A program made the position numbers and the translations under genes. Below, one piece after another: positions 52,680 through 63,692 of a DNA stretch of 64,000 bases. Location of the stretch: the NCBI GenBank assembly GCA_014898425.1, contig RCSZ01000015.1:1302001-1366000 (forward strand), given 5' to 3'. Under the pieces are notes generated by a model. That model made no database searches. It was not told the origin of the DNA and saw nothing but the letters and a program-made list of their open reading frames with translations. How positions within the stretch are numbered: the first letter of the stretch is position 1; each line of letters opens with the position of its first letter. The DNA comes from Botryotinia globosa (lineage: Eukaryota > Ascomycota > Leotiomycetes > Helotiales > Sclerotiniaceae).

Positions 52680-54204
52680 TTAAACACGTCCTGGTATACG
52701 TCTTCCCTGTGGTAAAGGTAATTCGACTTCTTCATCACTACTCTCATCCATTTCATCCAACATCCTATCCGTCACTCGTCTGCTTTGAAGATTATTTCTC
52801 ATGGTAGATTTTCTATGACTTGCTGCTTGGTATCCATTATCGCTTCCACCACTACTAACACTTTCTGCGAACTCCACTCTGCGTTGGTTCTGGGGTCCCA
52901 TTTTAGCTTTCTCATTTTGAGCCATCTGCCCGAACTCTGTACGAAGAGGGCTTTGCCTGGGGCTTTTCTTCGCCAGTTGTGGAGGAGTTATATTAGGTCC
53001 AATGGTTTGTGAATTCCCTGGCGAGCCCATGGATAACAACATTTCAATTGCATCCTGTTCTAGCGTCTCTCGCTTCTCTTGTTCTCTTGTTGGTCTGTGT
53101 CCAGAAGTTGTGTTATGCTCAGCGCGACGATGAGCAGTCCCACTGGGAGTTTGAGGAGCAGAATCATTAAATGAATGATGCGAGTTGGCGCTTGAGTGGC
53201 GTGGGATAGATGGAAGTTTTGAGAATTTTGAGTCTGATCTCCTAGAAGGAGGTGTTGGTCGTATATCAGCTGGAGGAGCGAGAGACTTAGATTGTGGTGA
53301 CGAAGAGTTATATAAGTTATGTCTATATGATTGAGCCCCGTTGGCGGTAGAATGATCACGCCAGAATGACTCATAGGTTCGAGATAATGGTTCTGTTCGT
53401 GTATACAGGTCGAAATCGGCTGTAGGTCGTGGACCAAATACATCTCTGGATCCCTGGCCCTGGATGTTTGCTATAGCTGTTCTAGGAGAAGTGTGAAGGT
53501 TTTTGCGATTGTTGAGGGTTGAATTCGATGACGTTGGAGATCCAGCTTGTGATGCAATAGTTTCAACTTCGTTGATTGATTTCGATTCCCATCCATTATT
53601 AACTTTAACCATTGCATAGGAAAGACGAGTTCTTAATTCGGAGGATAGCTGTCTAAGTTTAGTTCAAGTACCCTATCGCTCTAGAAACTCTACTGACCTC
53701 TCCAAATCTACTTGCGACCGAAGATGCATTGCTGACTGTGCTTGTATTTCTTGTATGGCTTCGAACGGATGATGGGCCTCTAGGACTTGGTGAAGTTGAA
53801 TTAGACACTTTTGATTTTACATGACCATCTGCAGTTCGCTTCTGACTCGCATTCAAAGTGGTGTTGATTTTTGGTGGTGTTGTATTGGGATTAGTTTCAA
53901 GTGGTAGTTGTGCGGCAGCTAATTGCGAGAGTTGTGAGAGTTGCGACAAAGGTCCCCCATTTTGATCGGTACTTTGCGATGAGAATTCATCAGAAGCTGG
54001 TGGTGTAAACACAGCGTCCTGGCCGTCTACCGTCGATTGAGAATTGCCGGATACGGGCGCGATGGCAATCGCGGGTTGTGTTGCGACGCTCTTCTCAGCG
54101 CGGTATCCTTCTTTGTCCCCTTGCGATATCAAATTCTGGAGGGTTTCTACTAATGCCGGTTCATGCGCACCGATAGTGGTGGCATTAATGTCGTTGTTTG
54201 CCAT
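52680..54204 (-). CDS. Whi5/Nrm1-like G1/S transcriptional repressor
   Basis: Probable inhibitor of SBF/MBF-type G1/S transcription. Two exons: 54204-53698 and 53648-52680, giving 491 residues. The Whi5-family GTB motif is completed at the exon junction: LSSELRTRLSYAMVKVNNGWESKSINEVET. A second conserved patch is DAIEMLLSMGSPGNSQ. The rest is disordered, Ser/Thr/Pro-rich and carries many SP/TP sites (for example SPRQSP, STSPSPRGP), consistent with CDK phosphorylation in this family. The intron is 49 nt with a gtcagt donor. The ATG at 54204 is chosen because the longer frame opens only at TTG. Confidence 0.85.
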
Positions 54205-54655
54205 CAGAGGGGAGGTGTAATGAAACGCGGGTTTCCGTCGCGTCAAGTGGGACTCGATCTTGTTAAATTACGCTGAGGTCGAATCGCAATGTCGCGACAA
54301 TGACTCCTTGATTGAAATGATTATGGGGTTTGCGGAAGAGAGCAATAATTGACGTGATAATTGACGTGATAATTGTCAAAGTTAAGAATATAATGGAGGA
54401 GAGAAATCAATTAATTGATTATCGATATCACTATTGATGTTTAATAGTTTAATATTAGGTAGGTAGGATGGAGGGTTCGAGGGTTGATAATGATTGTGGC
54501 GGGTGATATCGAATGCTGGTTCGGTCTGTGTGTGTGTGTGGATTCCCGTCTGGTTAGGTAGCTATGGCTATGGGTGTGTGGAGAGAAATGAGGGTTGCGG
54601 CGCGCAATCGCGAAAAAAGATGGACAGACAGACGCCTCAATTGACCGCGTGTGTT

Positions 54656-54715
54656 TCGTCTTTTCGTCTTTTCGTCTTTTCGTCTTTTCGTCTTTTCGTC
54701 TTTTCGGCTTTTCTG
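54656..54715. repeat. (TTTTCGTC)n octamer repeat
   Basis: About seven tandem copies of TTTTCGTC, the last degenerate (TTTTCGGC). It reads as a spurious KRRKDE repeat on the minus strand. Confidence 0.9.
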
Positions 54716-54860
54716 TCGAGACTCGGGATGTCTTTTCCTTTGAATGACAGATGATATGATGTGATATGATATGATATGGATATCGTAAGAAAGATGATCA
54801 AATGGAATCGATCAAGTGAGAAATCAGTCGTGCTCAATAAGTTGATCGACGGAGTAATGA

Positions 54861-54862
<2 letters not shown>

Positions 54863-54905
<43 letters not shown>
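54863..54905. repeat. (GA)n microsatellite
   Basis: About 20 tandem GA dinucleotides, uninterrupted. Confidence 0.95.
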
Positions 54906-54908
<3 letters not shown>

Positions 54909-55202
54909 TTACTACCCAAGTAGCTGGAGGTAGTTATTAGTTGGTTGGAGACGTGAGTCAACCCCACCTGCACCTCCAACAGAAATTCGCGTAGTCACGG
55001 GTTCTTGAAAGGGTTTGATTGACTGCAGGTGACTGGCAAGTTGCAACAATCACACGCCACATGCGCCGGTTGAAGAAACCTTGGAACCTTGGAACCTGGG
55101 AACCTGGGAACGGCTTAAAAAAGCAAAAGTAAAAGAAGATAAGCCTCAACCCCACTATTGCAGATAGAATGGAAGTGGGGGATGTGGAAAGCAATATATA
55201 TG

Positions 55203-55260
55203 GTGGGGGAAGGGGAAGGGGAAGGGGAAGGGGAAGGGGAAGGGGAAGGGGGAAGGGAAG
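55203..55260. repeat. (GGGGAA)n hexamer repeat
   Basis: Seven to eight GGGGAA units followed by GGGGGAAGGG. The G-runs could form G-quadruplex structure. It is not the TTAGGG telomere unit. Confidence 0.9.
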
Positions 55261-56095
55261 TCGTTCGTGTTATTATCATATTTTCCTGTTGTGTGAATAA
55301 TGATTCGCTTCGTGAGTGCAATCTGGTCTATGCCCAGGTGAGTATGAGTAGTAGATAGTCAAAGTACTAGTTAAAGTGCTAGTGATAAAATTCTGCTCAA
55401 GCACATCTTGATGTTGGGCAATTGCGTGAGTAGGAACGGGTAAAGAAAGGGTGTGCACGAATTTCATACGATTCACACATTTGTTATCATCTCTATCATT
55501 AATGAATAGGGGACCAATTCGCTAATGATGTAAAAAGTCCATTAAATCTCCTCTAAAATTGGATTCCATAACCATAATCTCGGTTTGTAGAAATCGGCCT
55601 GACATCAATGTGACAGTATGAACCTATGAACCTATCATGGCATCCCGCAACATCATTGATATGTTATACTCCTAGGCCGCCATGAATGGCCAGATGAGAT
55701 TGATATCCACTGTTAGAACCGACAGAAACGAGGACTGAAGGCTTGGGATTTAACCACAGCCAGATTGCTGAAATCAAGATGTATCAATTGACATTCTTAC
55801 AACAAGAGGATATGTCGCTGATCCTGAGGCAGGTCTGCCAATGTACTCAACTTGCATGCAGTCCATCTCGTCGTGGCTCGAGTGTGTAAGATGATAAGCC
55901 GCATCTTCCGATACACAATCCCCTCGGTGTAGCCAGAACTGATCACAAGCTTTGGATGTATCCTTGAACATCAGCATGTGAAGCTTAATTACCTTTTCGG
56001 TAAGGCCTTGATTGTATGAGCTTGTTGCTAAGAGTCATCGTCGAATGAATGTGATTAGGGTGAAGAGCCCTTGACATGAGACAATATGTCGGCTT

Positions 56096-57118
56096 TCACT
56101 TCTCTCCCAAAATTCCTCGTCCGGACGCGATATTTACAAGACTATTAAGAAGCTGTCTCGTCGCTCGACATTGTCCATCGTCTTCATGCTCGCCACTCGA
56201 TGGCTGCGTCAGTTTCAACCTCCCTTCGCCAAGTACAAATGAGCCACATGCAATCTTAACAACCTTCACCTTCTCATGCCCTAGATCCAGTGCCAGATGA
56301 GCCTTGACATAAGTTTTCAATGCAGCCATAAAGGGAGATCTGTCTTTCGTGATTTCGTTTCCTCGTGCAAGCATACGAGGCAAATCCTCCCTAGAAATAT
56401 GTATTTCAATAGTTTTTAGAGCAGCCGATCCACCAGGTATATCGAAGCCAACAGAGATCTGAACTTCTTTAATAATCTTTTGTATACTAATTTGGCGCTC
56501 TTCGGTAGTTGCATCTGAACTGATCGAGTTGGATGTATATTTTTCCAATGATTCCATCAAATGCTTTCCTTCCAACCTCAGAGCAGACACCCTTGTATCG
56601 AATATCCTGCAGATGTATTGGATGAACGTTTCCCTTAACGACAACGGCATTCGTGTCAAGATTAGTGGCAAGCGTAGGAATCCAGCTTGATCGTGAGAAT
56701 TATCCATGATCGAGTCGTCCATATCGTCTTCGGAAGTGGTGCGTGATATAATTGCAGTGTATTTCGCTTTCTCATAATTGACTTCAACCAATATCCCGCG
56801 ATTGTTTGTAGATTCAAATATAGACTCATCGACAGCTTCTCCTGTGCTTTCATCGACAGCCCATTCTGATTCCACCTTAAGAATCCTCCACACCACCGCT
56901 TGCAGAGCTCCTACACGAGCCAGCGTATCATCTTCAGATCCTAATCCAACCCGTACTCCTCGTAGAACATCGCCTGCTAGTATATCTCGAAATCGGCGCG
57001 CATGTACTTGTAAGGTCGAATTATTAAGAGGCTGGTCGCCGATGTAGAGTGGAGAAGCACGATGTAAGGTGAATGTGGTGTTGTAGAGGGGATACTGAGA
57101 GCCAGGTTCGGGAGCCAT
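56096..57118 (-). CDS. Probable inner kinetochore subunit Fta1/CENP-L
   Basis: Single-exon frame of 340 residues from the first true ATG at 57118; the upstream extension opens only at TTG. The N-terminus (YPLYNTTFTLHRASPLY, then RRFRDILAGDVLRGVRVGLGSEDDTLARVGALQAVVW) matches my recollection of the fungal Sim4-complex subunit Fta1 (CENP-L), which with CENP-N binds centromeric nucleosomes. The C-terminal half contains IQKIIKEVQISVGFD and a conserved-looking KTYVKAHLALDLGHEKVKVVKIACGSFVLGEGRLKL. No transmembrane or signal sequence. The family call comes from pattern memory and a profile search would settle it. Confidence 0.65.
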   Translation of the reverse strand: MAPEPGSQYPLYNTTFTLHRASPLYIGDQPLNNSTLQVHARRFRDILAGDVLRGVRVGLGSEDDTLARVGALQAVVWRILKVESEWAVDESTGEAVDESIFESTNNRGILVEVNYEKAKYTAIISRTTSEDDMDDSIMDNSHDQAGFLRLPLILTRMPLSLRETFIQYICRIFDTRVSALRLEGKHLMESLEKYTSNSISSDATTEERQISIQKIIKEVQISVGFDIPGGSAALKTIEIHISREDLPRMLARGNEITKDRSPFMAALKTYVKAHLALDLGHEKVKVVKIACGSFVLGEGRLKLTQPSSGEHEDDGQCRATRQLLNSLVNIASGRGILGEK

Positions 57119-59290
57119 AGGATTGAATTCAAGACCCTGCAATATTGCGACGCGTTATAGAATTGTTTGACTGGCCCCAATGTCTTCAAAAGTAAGAGTG
57201 CTTAAAACGAATTGCAGTAACTTGATGGAAAATAATATCTCCAATGAGTATTGTTCGGCAAGAAAGATTATAATTATTTACTTTACGATATGCTTGATCC
57301 CAATGTTCTACTGACCCGGAAACGCGACGCAGGTCTTGACAGGGGGTATTGCGTATGTAACAGTATCGTTAGCGCGACTCCTTCAACATCATGAATCTCC
57401 TGCACGTGAAAGAGTCTACTATTGACAACATCATTCAATTTAACATCCAAACCTCAGTGGGAGGAAGTTTGGATGTTTATTTTCGATTTTGATTCCCTAT
57501 GTTGGTAAATCTCGACAGCGAAATTTCGCATTAGGTTAAGAGAAATCTACACGCCACCAGTGATGGCCGACGTTCACCTGTTATTGCGCGATTTCAATAT
57601 GTCCTTCCTACCCTCATACCATTTCCAGTCACTTTTCTATCTCAAATCCTTTGCAAGGTTTTGTTCAGTACCTTAGGCCTATTCTTTTTGAAAGTGTACA
57701 GAGTAGTTCCTGCACTATATTTGGATCCTGAAATCCGTCCGTATGGTGGCCATAGTCCGAGCAATCTTGGCAGTACGAGCGGCATCATATTTTATATATG
57801 CACTCCAGAGAGAACTTTCGGACGTAGACCTTCAAGGAAGAATTTTTTTATGGAGATATCACGTTCCTAATATCTTAATGATTTTGCTGAACTTCTTCAA
57901 GACACACAGCTCTCCAGACTTCGAGATTGGTAAGACTACCTTGCATGCTGTTTCTGTAAATATCTCTATCAATTTTTCGGTACCTTTCTTTATCACGCAT
58001 AAATGATCATGGTCTAACTACCGTGTCTCGTCGAGACACCGAAGGATTCCAAATGATGATGGGTAGAACTGGTCAATGTCAAGCCAAGCTTGCTCTGGGC
58101 AGTGTTGGGTTCTTCCCATCCGGTACTGGTGGATTACGATTCCACCTAGTGGAGATAATCCTCAGAGAATGTTGATCGTGGATAAACATGGTTCAACAGT
58201 CAGGATAAGAACAAGCAACGTATGCGAACTCCATCTTCGATCATTATCAACACCAATCATGACCCTACAAGCTTTTAGTCCACATGATTATGACTGCCAA
58301 ACAGTAATTGATGCCAAGATTTCAAGTCGCATTTCATACGGAAAATCTTGATATTAAATTCTGGGGTGGTTTGATCTATTCATGCTTTCGAAGTCACTTC
58401 CCCACTCGCACAGATCTTCAGCCCTTTTCTTTTGAAAGTCGGCGTTCTATTCATAGTCAGGGCTGTCCCGTCAAGGCCCAAAGCCTTTGTAATGCTAGCC
58501 TCAACTGTTGGAGAATTCTCCGTCAGCCTATTATCGTGGGATGACTACCTAGGTATCGCGCTACGCAACAAGTCTCGAGTCTGAGCGTATGTCGCACGTA
58601 CATTAGTAGCTCTGAACAAACCTCCAGCATGCACAACATCTTCAGACGAGATCGGTAAAAATTTCCAGTTGTACAAGGCCGGATGGATGTGAAACAACCG
58701 TAGAGATCTTCCCGGGATAATACTGTAATTCAATTTCATGATTCGGTCATTACAAGCTTTCCATACAGTATGCTTAATGAAAATGGGCCCTAAAACTACG
58801 TTTGGTTCGTGGTACCTGATAGTAGTTTGCGGGTACAATGGACTGGTTTCGAGGATTCAAAACTGAGATCTGGAATTTTTGGGTCATTATCGTCATGTAA
58901 AAAGGAACACAATTCCCCAGTCATTCTATGTCACAGATAAAGTGCGAATTTTATTGGACGAATTTACTTTAGTATTGTTTCAGATCCAGACTATTGCCCA
59001 TGAAAAAGCTAGATGGTAGTGGAAATTGAAACGACTCGCGAATTGTGCCCAAAATGGACATGTCCAACGGCAAATTTATCTGAGCATTGTTTTTTGACGT
59101 CCCATAGTTGTTTTGGAAATTTCGTTCAGTCTAATTTTCAGCTGATTGATTTCAGACGCATCTGAAGTTTTCTTGGAGGTTCTTGGCTACCTGTATATAC
59201 AACGTCGATGGATCATTCACAACAGGGCAGTTGTTTAGTTTTCAATCTATCAAAGTTCTAATTGTTTTCACTCTTTAATCTACATTCACA
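57119..59290. other. Intergenic region without a convincing gene
   Basis: About 2.2 kb. Several short frames (for example 57743-58006 and 58545-58838) lack family features and codon character. ACCTAGGT occurs at 58547. Nothing else recognised. Confidence 0.5.
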
Positions 59291-60019
59291 ATGAAGTTCT
59301 CTTACGTCCTTGTCGCATTTTCAGCCCTCACATTCTCTACTGCCTTACCTATTATCCGACCTGGCTCCATCAATGGCTTGGTCGTTCGAGGAGGAAACCC
59401 TACTTCGTCATCTTCAGGCAATTCCACAGCCTCCACGGCATCACCAATATCTTCCGGTAGCGCAAAGCCAACCACAGCAATCAACTTGGAAGATATCAAT
59501 GAGAACGTCGCCTCATCGAAAGCAACATCTAGCAGCAAAAAGATCACAGCAACCCAAGTCAAATCCGCTGTCTCCGGATTCGCTAGCGATGCCAATACTG
59601 TATCAGCAGCCTTGAACAAACTTCCCAGTATGACGGATAAATCGGATATCTCAGCGCTAGCCGGAAAGGCATTCGCTGCCGAATCTGATGAGGACTCTCA
59701 AAGATCAGTCCTTTTTGCTGCGGCGGGTAGTGCCGGTTCTTCAGCAAACAGCAAAATCGTCAAGAATACCCCTGCTGTTCTCAAGGGCTTGAAAGCTATG
59801 ATGACAAACCCCTCAACTGCTTCTGTCAAATCTAACGTGGCTACCATTGAAAGTGCTCGGTAAGCATTATCCACTTACATCCACATCACGAACTATCAAC
59901 CAACAATCCATAGAAACCCAAATATCCTCCCCAGCATCACACAACTCTCAAATGCAGCATTGAGCGCAATGAGTCTCTCTCAGACGGCCCAAAAGTTCCC
60001 TGCTACCGGAACAAATTAG
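59291..60019 (+). CDS. Secreted Ala/Ser-rich protein, function unknown
   Basis: Two exons, 59291-59859 and 59914-60019, giving 224 residues. Residues 1-19 (MKFSYVLVAFSALTFSTAL) form a signal peptide. A Ser/Thr-rich linker (about 35-60) leads to an alpha-helical Ala/Ser/Lys-rich domain (ATQVKSAVSGFASDANTVSAALNKLPSM...), without cysteines. Exon 2 supplies a matching helix (SITQLSNAALSAMSLSQTAQKFP). The pattern of short amphipathic helices without Cys resembles fungal surface/cell-wall associated secreted proteins, but no family could be named. The 54-nt intron is canonical and the phases close. Confidence 0.75.
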
Positions 60020-61252
60020 GCTGATCCTAGGCATCTCTCCGTATATATCATCCATCGAGCAGGTATCGGATTGTTTAAAGTTTAATTCGCTTCTCTTGTT
60101 AGCATGGGGAAGTGCTTTTATAGGATAATTGAAACTTTTATCTTGTCCTTTGTTTGGTTTCGTTTCGTTTCTTGTGTGCATATATATCCTCGGGTTCATT
60201 TTCAGTGTGTAAATACCTAGTTTAGTGTAGCGGCGTTTCTTTTCTTGGGCGGAAAGAGGGATATCATGGGAGTAGGAGTTTTGGATTTGAAGGAGGAAAT
60301 GAATTGAAATAAAAAAATGTGTATAGCAAAGGAAGAGAGGATTCTGCATTTTAGGATTTCAACTTGGATATATATAATGTATACTGAGGAGATGTAACAT
60401 TATTCAAAACAAGTTCCGCTAAATACTTCATTGTGAATACGGAGTGATACCCTGCCATACAGCTCGTACTCATCAGTCTCATTGTGACGCGCGTGAAGTG
60501 AAATTTCAACTAAGGTTCGTTCATTTTCCATCTGCACATCGTTTACGACCCCATGTTTATACTCTCTTTGAGAATCGTTTCTAACAGATTACTCTCGAAA
60601 GAATGCATCACAGCCAATGATAGTTTGGCGTCAAAGCAACTACTGATAGACTGAATGATATATTTTTAAAAATAGGGTAGTCCCAAGCTTTCATGAGTAT
60701 AATCATAAGAAATTACGGTTAGTGAGGTATATTGCTGCACGACGATAGTGGCAGTAGAGACGGAGAGAACTCGAAGCGGGAAAGGTTTCGGGGTGAAGGA
60801 GGGAGTGAAGAAAATGACTGAGCATAAGTATGAAGCTGGCGGCTCAATGTACGGGAAGTGAATTGAGTAAGAGGTTTCCAGCGGAAAATGCGAGATATGA
60901 TGAGAATGGTGGACATGAACGGGGTCATGAATTGAAGGAACTTGGAAGCAGTTATTTGGAAGGCAAAGACTGAATTGGTAGCCCTCGTGATGTGAGTAAT
61001 ATTTGCAAGAAAGTATCATGTTGGAAGTGAAGGGTGTTTTAAGTGGTGTGTGTAATATCAGGCTCCCATCCCGAGAGAGTAATAAGTAAAGATCAAGAAG
61101 TATACTTCATATACTCTCCACACACGAACTCAAAATGTCGAAACGAGTTCCCGCAGTAGACAGCAAAACATGGAGCGTAGATACCAAACTCACCTAGTTG
61201 ACTGGCCCTTTCGTATCAATATTGAACATGGAAATGCTGAGGAAAGTTTAGC
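60020..61252. other. Intergenic region
   Basis: About 1.2 kb; no supported gene, repeat or RNA. Confidence 0.5.
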
Positions 61253-61959
61253 ATGGCTGACAAACGACTGCGCAAGAGAAAGACCGAGTCGACTGTTTGT
61301 GAGTTGTTGATACCATATCTGAATTCAAAAGAACAAACTAAGCGTGGGATTTTTGAGGAGATAGTCAAATATTTGAACTCGACTCTCAGGTCCTCGACAT
61401 TTCGGAGGAAGTTCCCGGATTATATATGGATCAGAAGTTGGGGATTTTGGGTTGGATTGTCATGCGGATTTTGTGCGTGGGTGGATATTCATTGTGTGAT
61501 CAAGTGGGTGATGAGGAGGAGGAATCTGAGCATTAGTATGGGAGTTGTTCAAGAAGACGAGTCTTCGAATATGGCAGTCTTGAGAAAAGAAATTATAGGA
61601 TTTGTGACGAAGAGCTTGAAAGTGGCTCGAGAAGGAAAATTCAGGATGTAGAGCACTAGTAGGGAATTCAAGATTCTCTGGCATGAAGTAGGTACTCCCG
61701 TAGACCCACTCAGCTGGAGTTCTATGAGCCTCCTCGTATATGTAACTGACATGTTTCCCGCAGATCCTCGACTCACTGAAGAGGAAGCAAAACAGGAAGA
61801 GAAATTCAAGCCTAAACTTTCCTTTTCTGTGAGTTTTCCAACGATATCTCCATGTTACAAAACATTGTGGACTCGCAGATTTCACCCAAAATGATCCACG
61901 GCAACGATGAAGTACGACTGCGACTACGCGGTGTCAATGCATCAGTTGATCTTCGATAG
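61253..61959 (+). CDS. Hypothetical small gene, exon structure unresolved
   Basis: The frame from ATG 61253 runs 132 residues to 61651, beginning very basic (MADKRLRKRKTEST) with an acceptable helical stretch to about KFPDY, then less protein-like. Downstream, a good branch/acceptor (ctgacatgtttcccgcag) precedes a protein-like segment PRLTEEEAKQEEKFKPKLSFS. This joins across a 50-nt intron to ISPKMIHGNDEVRLRLRGVNASVDLR and a stop near 61959. A parallel frame around 61510-61650 (DEEEESEH..., EKRNYRICDEELESGSRRKIQ) also looks coding. I could not link the pieces with introns of believable size, so the gene may be multi-exon, decayed or both. Function unknown. Confidence 0.35.
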
Positions 61960-62205
61960 GATGTTATTGAGAACACATATTTTTAGAACGGTGGGGTAGT
62001 TAGTATGTTTCATGATGTTTTTCAAATGTTGTTTCTGGTTTGTACCATGTGGGATCTGCATCACACAACGTGTTTTCGATGAGCTTGTTTTGTGGATATG
62101 CCCTGTTGCAGTACAATAGTTTGGAACAATCGGGATAAAGATGGCGGACAAAATTTGACGTTTATTCTCTAATATATGTAGCTTCTATTGATTTGTCTTG
62201 ATAGC
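61960..62205. other. Short intergenic region
   Basis: About 250 bases of 3' flanking DNA shared with pantothenate synthetase. Confidence 0.5.
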
Positions 62206-63348
62206 TTAGACCTTAACAGGTTTCAATATGATATTATCTATCAGCCTGACTGGAGGTCCATCAGATAAACCCAGATCCTCTCCAACTTGTGGTGCTTCTA
62301 CTGGCAACATCTTGATTGCGCCGCTCAAGATTGCTCCTTTTGTTTCATCAACCTCCTCGATTTCCTCCATCGTCTCAGGATCAGCTAACGAGATATAATC
62401 CACCTCATATCTTACTCGTTCTTCGGGCTTCAATTGATACTGTTCCATCAATATCAACTTCGACAATTCCAATGCAGGCCCCAGAAGCTCATCTCGTGAT
62501 CTATGTCCAAGATTGTATCCTTGCTCCGCAACTTTGAGCATTTTTGATAATGCTGTAGCTACATTTCTTCTCCTCTCTCCCAAATAAACATTTCGTGAAC
62601 TCAATGCCAAGCCATCATGTTCTCTTTGGGTTTCTCCGATAACAACTTTGGTGTCGAAGCAGAAATCCTTAACCATCTTCTTTATAACAACAGTCTGCTG
62701 TACATCCTTCTGTCCAAAGTAAACATTATCCGGCATGACAATATTGAACAATTTCATGCAGACAGTAGCCACTCCTCTGAAAAATGTTGGCCGGCTTGCC
62801 CCCTCCAGTAGCTCTCCGACTGGTGTAATAGTGACGAAGCTTCCTTTCGCATTAACCTCTTGATTGGGCGGTCCGCTCGGGTACATTGTTTCTGTTGTAG
62901 GCGCAAATACAGCTGCAATCTTACCCATGTTCCCATTGTCGGCCAATTCCATATCAAGGCCCTTCAACATCTTGCAATCCTTTTCCCAAGTCTTCGGATA
63001 GCTATCAAGATCTTCGTGGACGCCAAATTGAGTCGGATTGACGTAGACGCTCACTATGACATTTGAGTTTTCTGCTGCAGCAAGGCGAATAAGTGATAGG
63101 TGACCCTCATGAAGAGCTCCCATGGTTGGCACGAGACCAACCATTCGATGATCGATTAATTGTTTACGGCGCCATTGGCGTAAAGCAGGTACATCTCGGA
63201 AGATTTTGATGGAAGTACCTGGTATAGTTGGATTCGCGACTCGACGGAGAAGGGCAGAAGTTGTCGAGAATGCTCGTGGTGCGCCGCATACCTTGGTAGT
63301 CGAGCTGAGGAGGGGCAACATGGATTGGCGAATGGGGGACGACATCAT
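62206..63348 (-). CDS. PAN6: Pantothenate synthetase (pantoate--beta-alanine ligase)
   Basis: Joins pantoate to beta-alanine with ATP to make pantothenate (vitamin B5), the precursor of coenzyme A. Single exon of 380 residues from the tandem ATGs at 63348/63345. The first ~40 residues are Ser/Arg-rich without acidic residues and could be a mitochondrial targeting sequence. Catalytic motifs: VPTMGALHEGHLSLIR (HxGH nucleotidyl-transferase site), VNPTQF, YFGQKDVQQ and SSRNVYL. An insertion near EVNAKGSFVTI is typical of fungal enzymes. The frame stays open upstream to 63426 but without an ATG. Divergent from DBP7. Confidence 0.96.
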   Translation of the reverse strand: MMSSPIRQSMLPLLSSTTKVCGAPRAFSTTSALLRRVANPTIPGTSIKIFRDVPALRQWRRKQLIDHRMVGLVPTMGALHEGHLSLIRLAAAENSNVIVSVYVNPTQFGVHEDLDSYPKTWEKDCKMLKGLDMELADNGNMGKIAAVFAPTTETMYPSGPPNQEVNAKGSFVTITPVGELLEGASRPTFFRGVATVCMKLFNIVMPDNVYFGQKDVQQTVVIKKMVKDFCFDTKVVIGETQREHDGLALSSRNVYLGERRRNVATALSKMLKVAEQGYNLGHRSRDELLGPALELSKLILMEQYQLKPEERVRYEVDYISLADPETMEEIEEVDETKGAILSGAIKMLPVEAPQVGEDLGLSDGPPVRLIDNIILKPVKV

Positions 63349-63692
63349 CGTGAACAATCGGTGCTCTTGTACTCCAAACTGAGTCTTAATGTCAATGCAA
63401 ATGAGGAACTGACATCTAAAACCCAATTAGGGTCCATATCGGTAAGAAATACAATTTTGAGTCATCCTGTTCTGTTATGTGCAGCGTAGAACGAAGCCCG
63501 AGATAATTTTTGATATTTGCTGGAGCTCGAATAACGCTTGTCTAGGAATAGCTTAGACCTCCCGCGACTGGTGGGACTGAGGGATGGTGGTCCAAGCTCA
63601 ACTTTTTTTCTGGAACGAAACTTCTGCATTTGCGCATTTTATTTCTGGAAATTCAAAGCATTTCAAATCAAATTTTCAGCAAACTAGCAACA
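63349..63692. promoter_or_regulatory. Divergent promoter region, PAN6/DBP7
   Basis: 344 bases between the start codons of two divergent genes. A short poly-T lies near 63604; no specific element identified. Confidence 0.55.

Larger units (their letters stand above)
54205..56095. other. Repeat-rich intergenic region
   Basis: About 1.9 kb upstream of the Whi5-like gene and downstream of the kinetochore gene. It holds three prominent microsatellites (listed separately). Frames are artefacts of repeats. Confidence 0.6.

Noticed and set aside
54637..55358. KRRKDE-, PSPS- and EGEG-repeat ORFs
   Set aside because: Translations of (TTTTCGTC)n and (GGGGAA)n repeats on either strand.
57661..58006. 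Overlapping short plus-strand frames with hydrophobic stretches
   Set aside because: Two frames overlap with equal plausibility and neither shows family features.
58545..58838. 97-residue minus-strand frame
   Set aside because: No signal peptide, domain, splice partner or family resemblance; likely chance.
63349..63426. N-terminal extension of pantothenate synthetase
   Set aside because: The frame is open but contains no ATG; tandem ATGs at 63348/63345 fit better.
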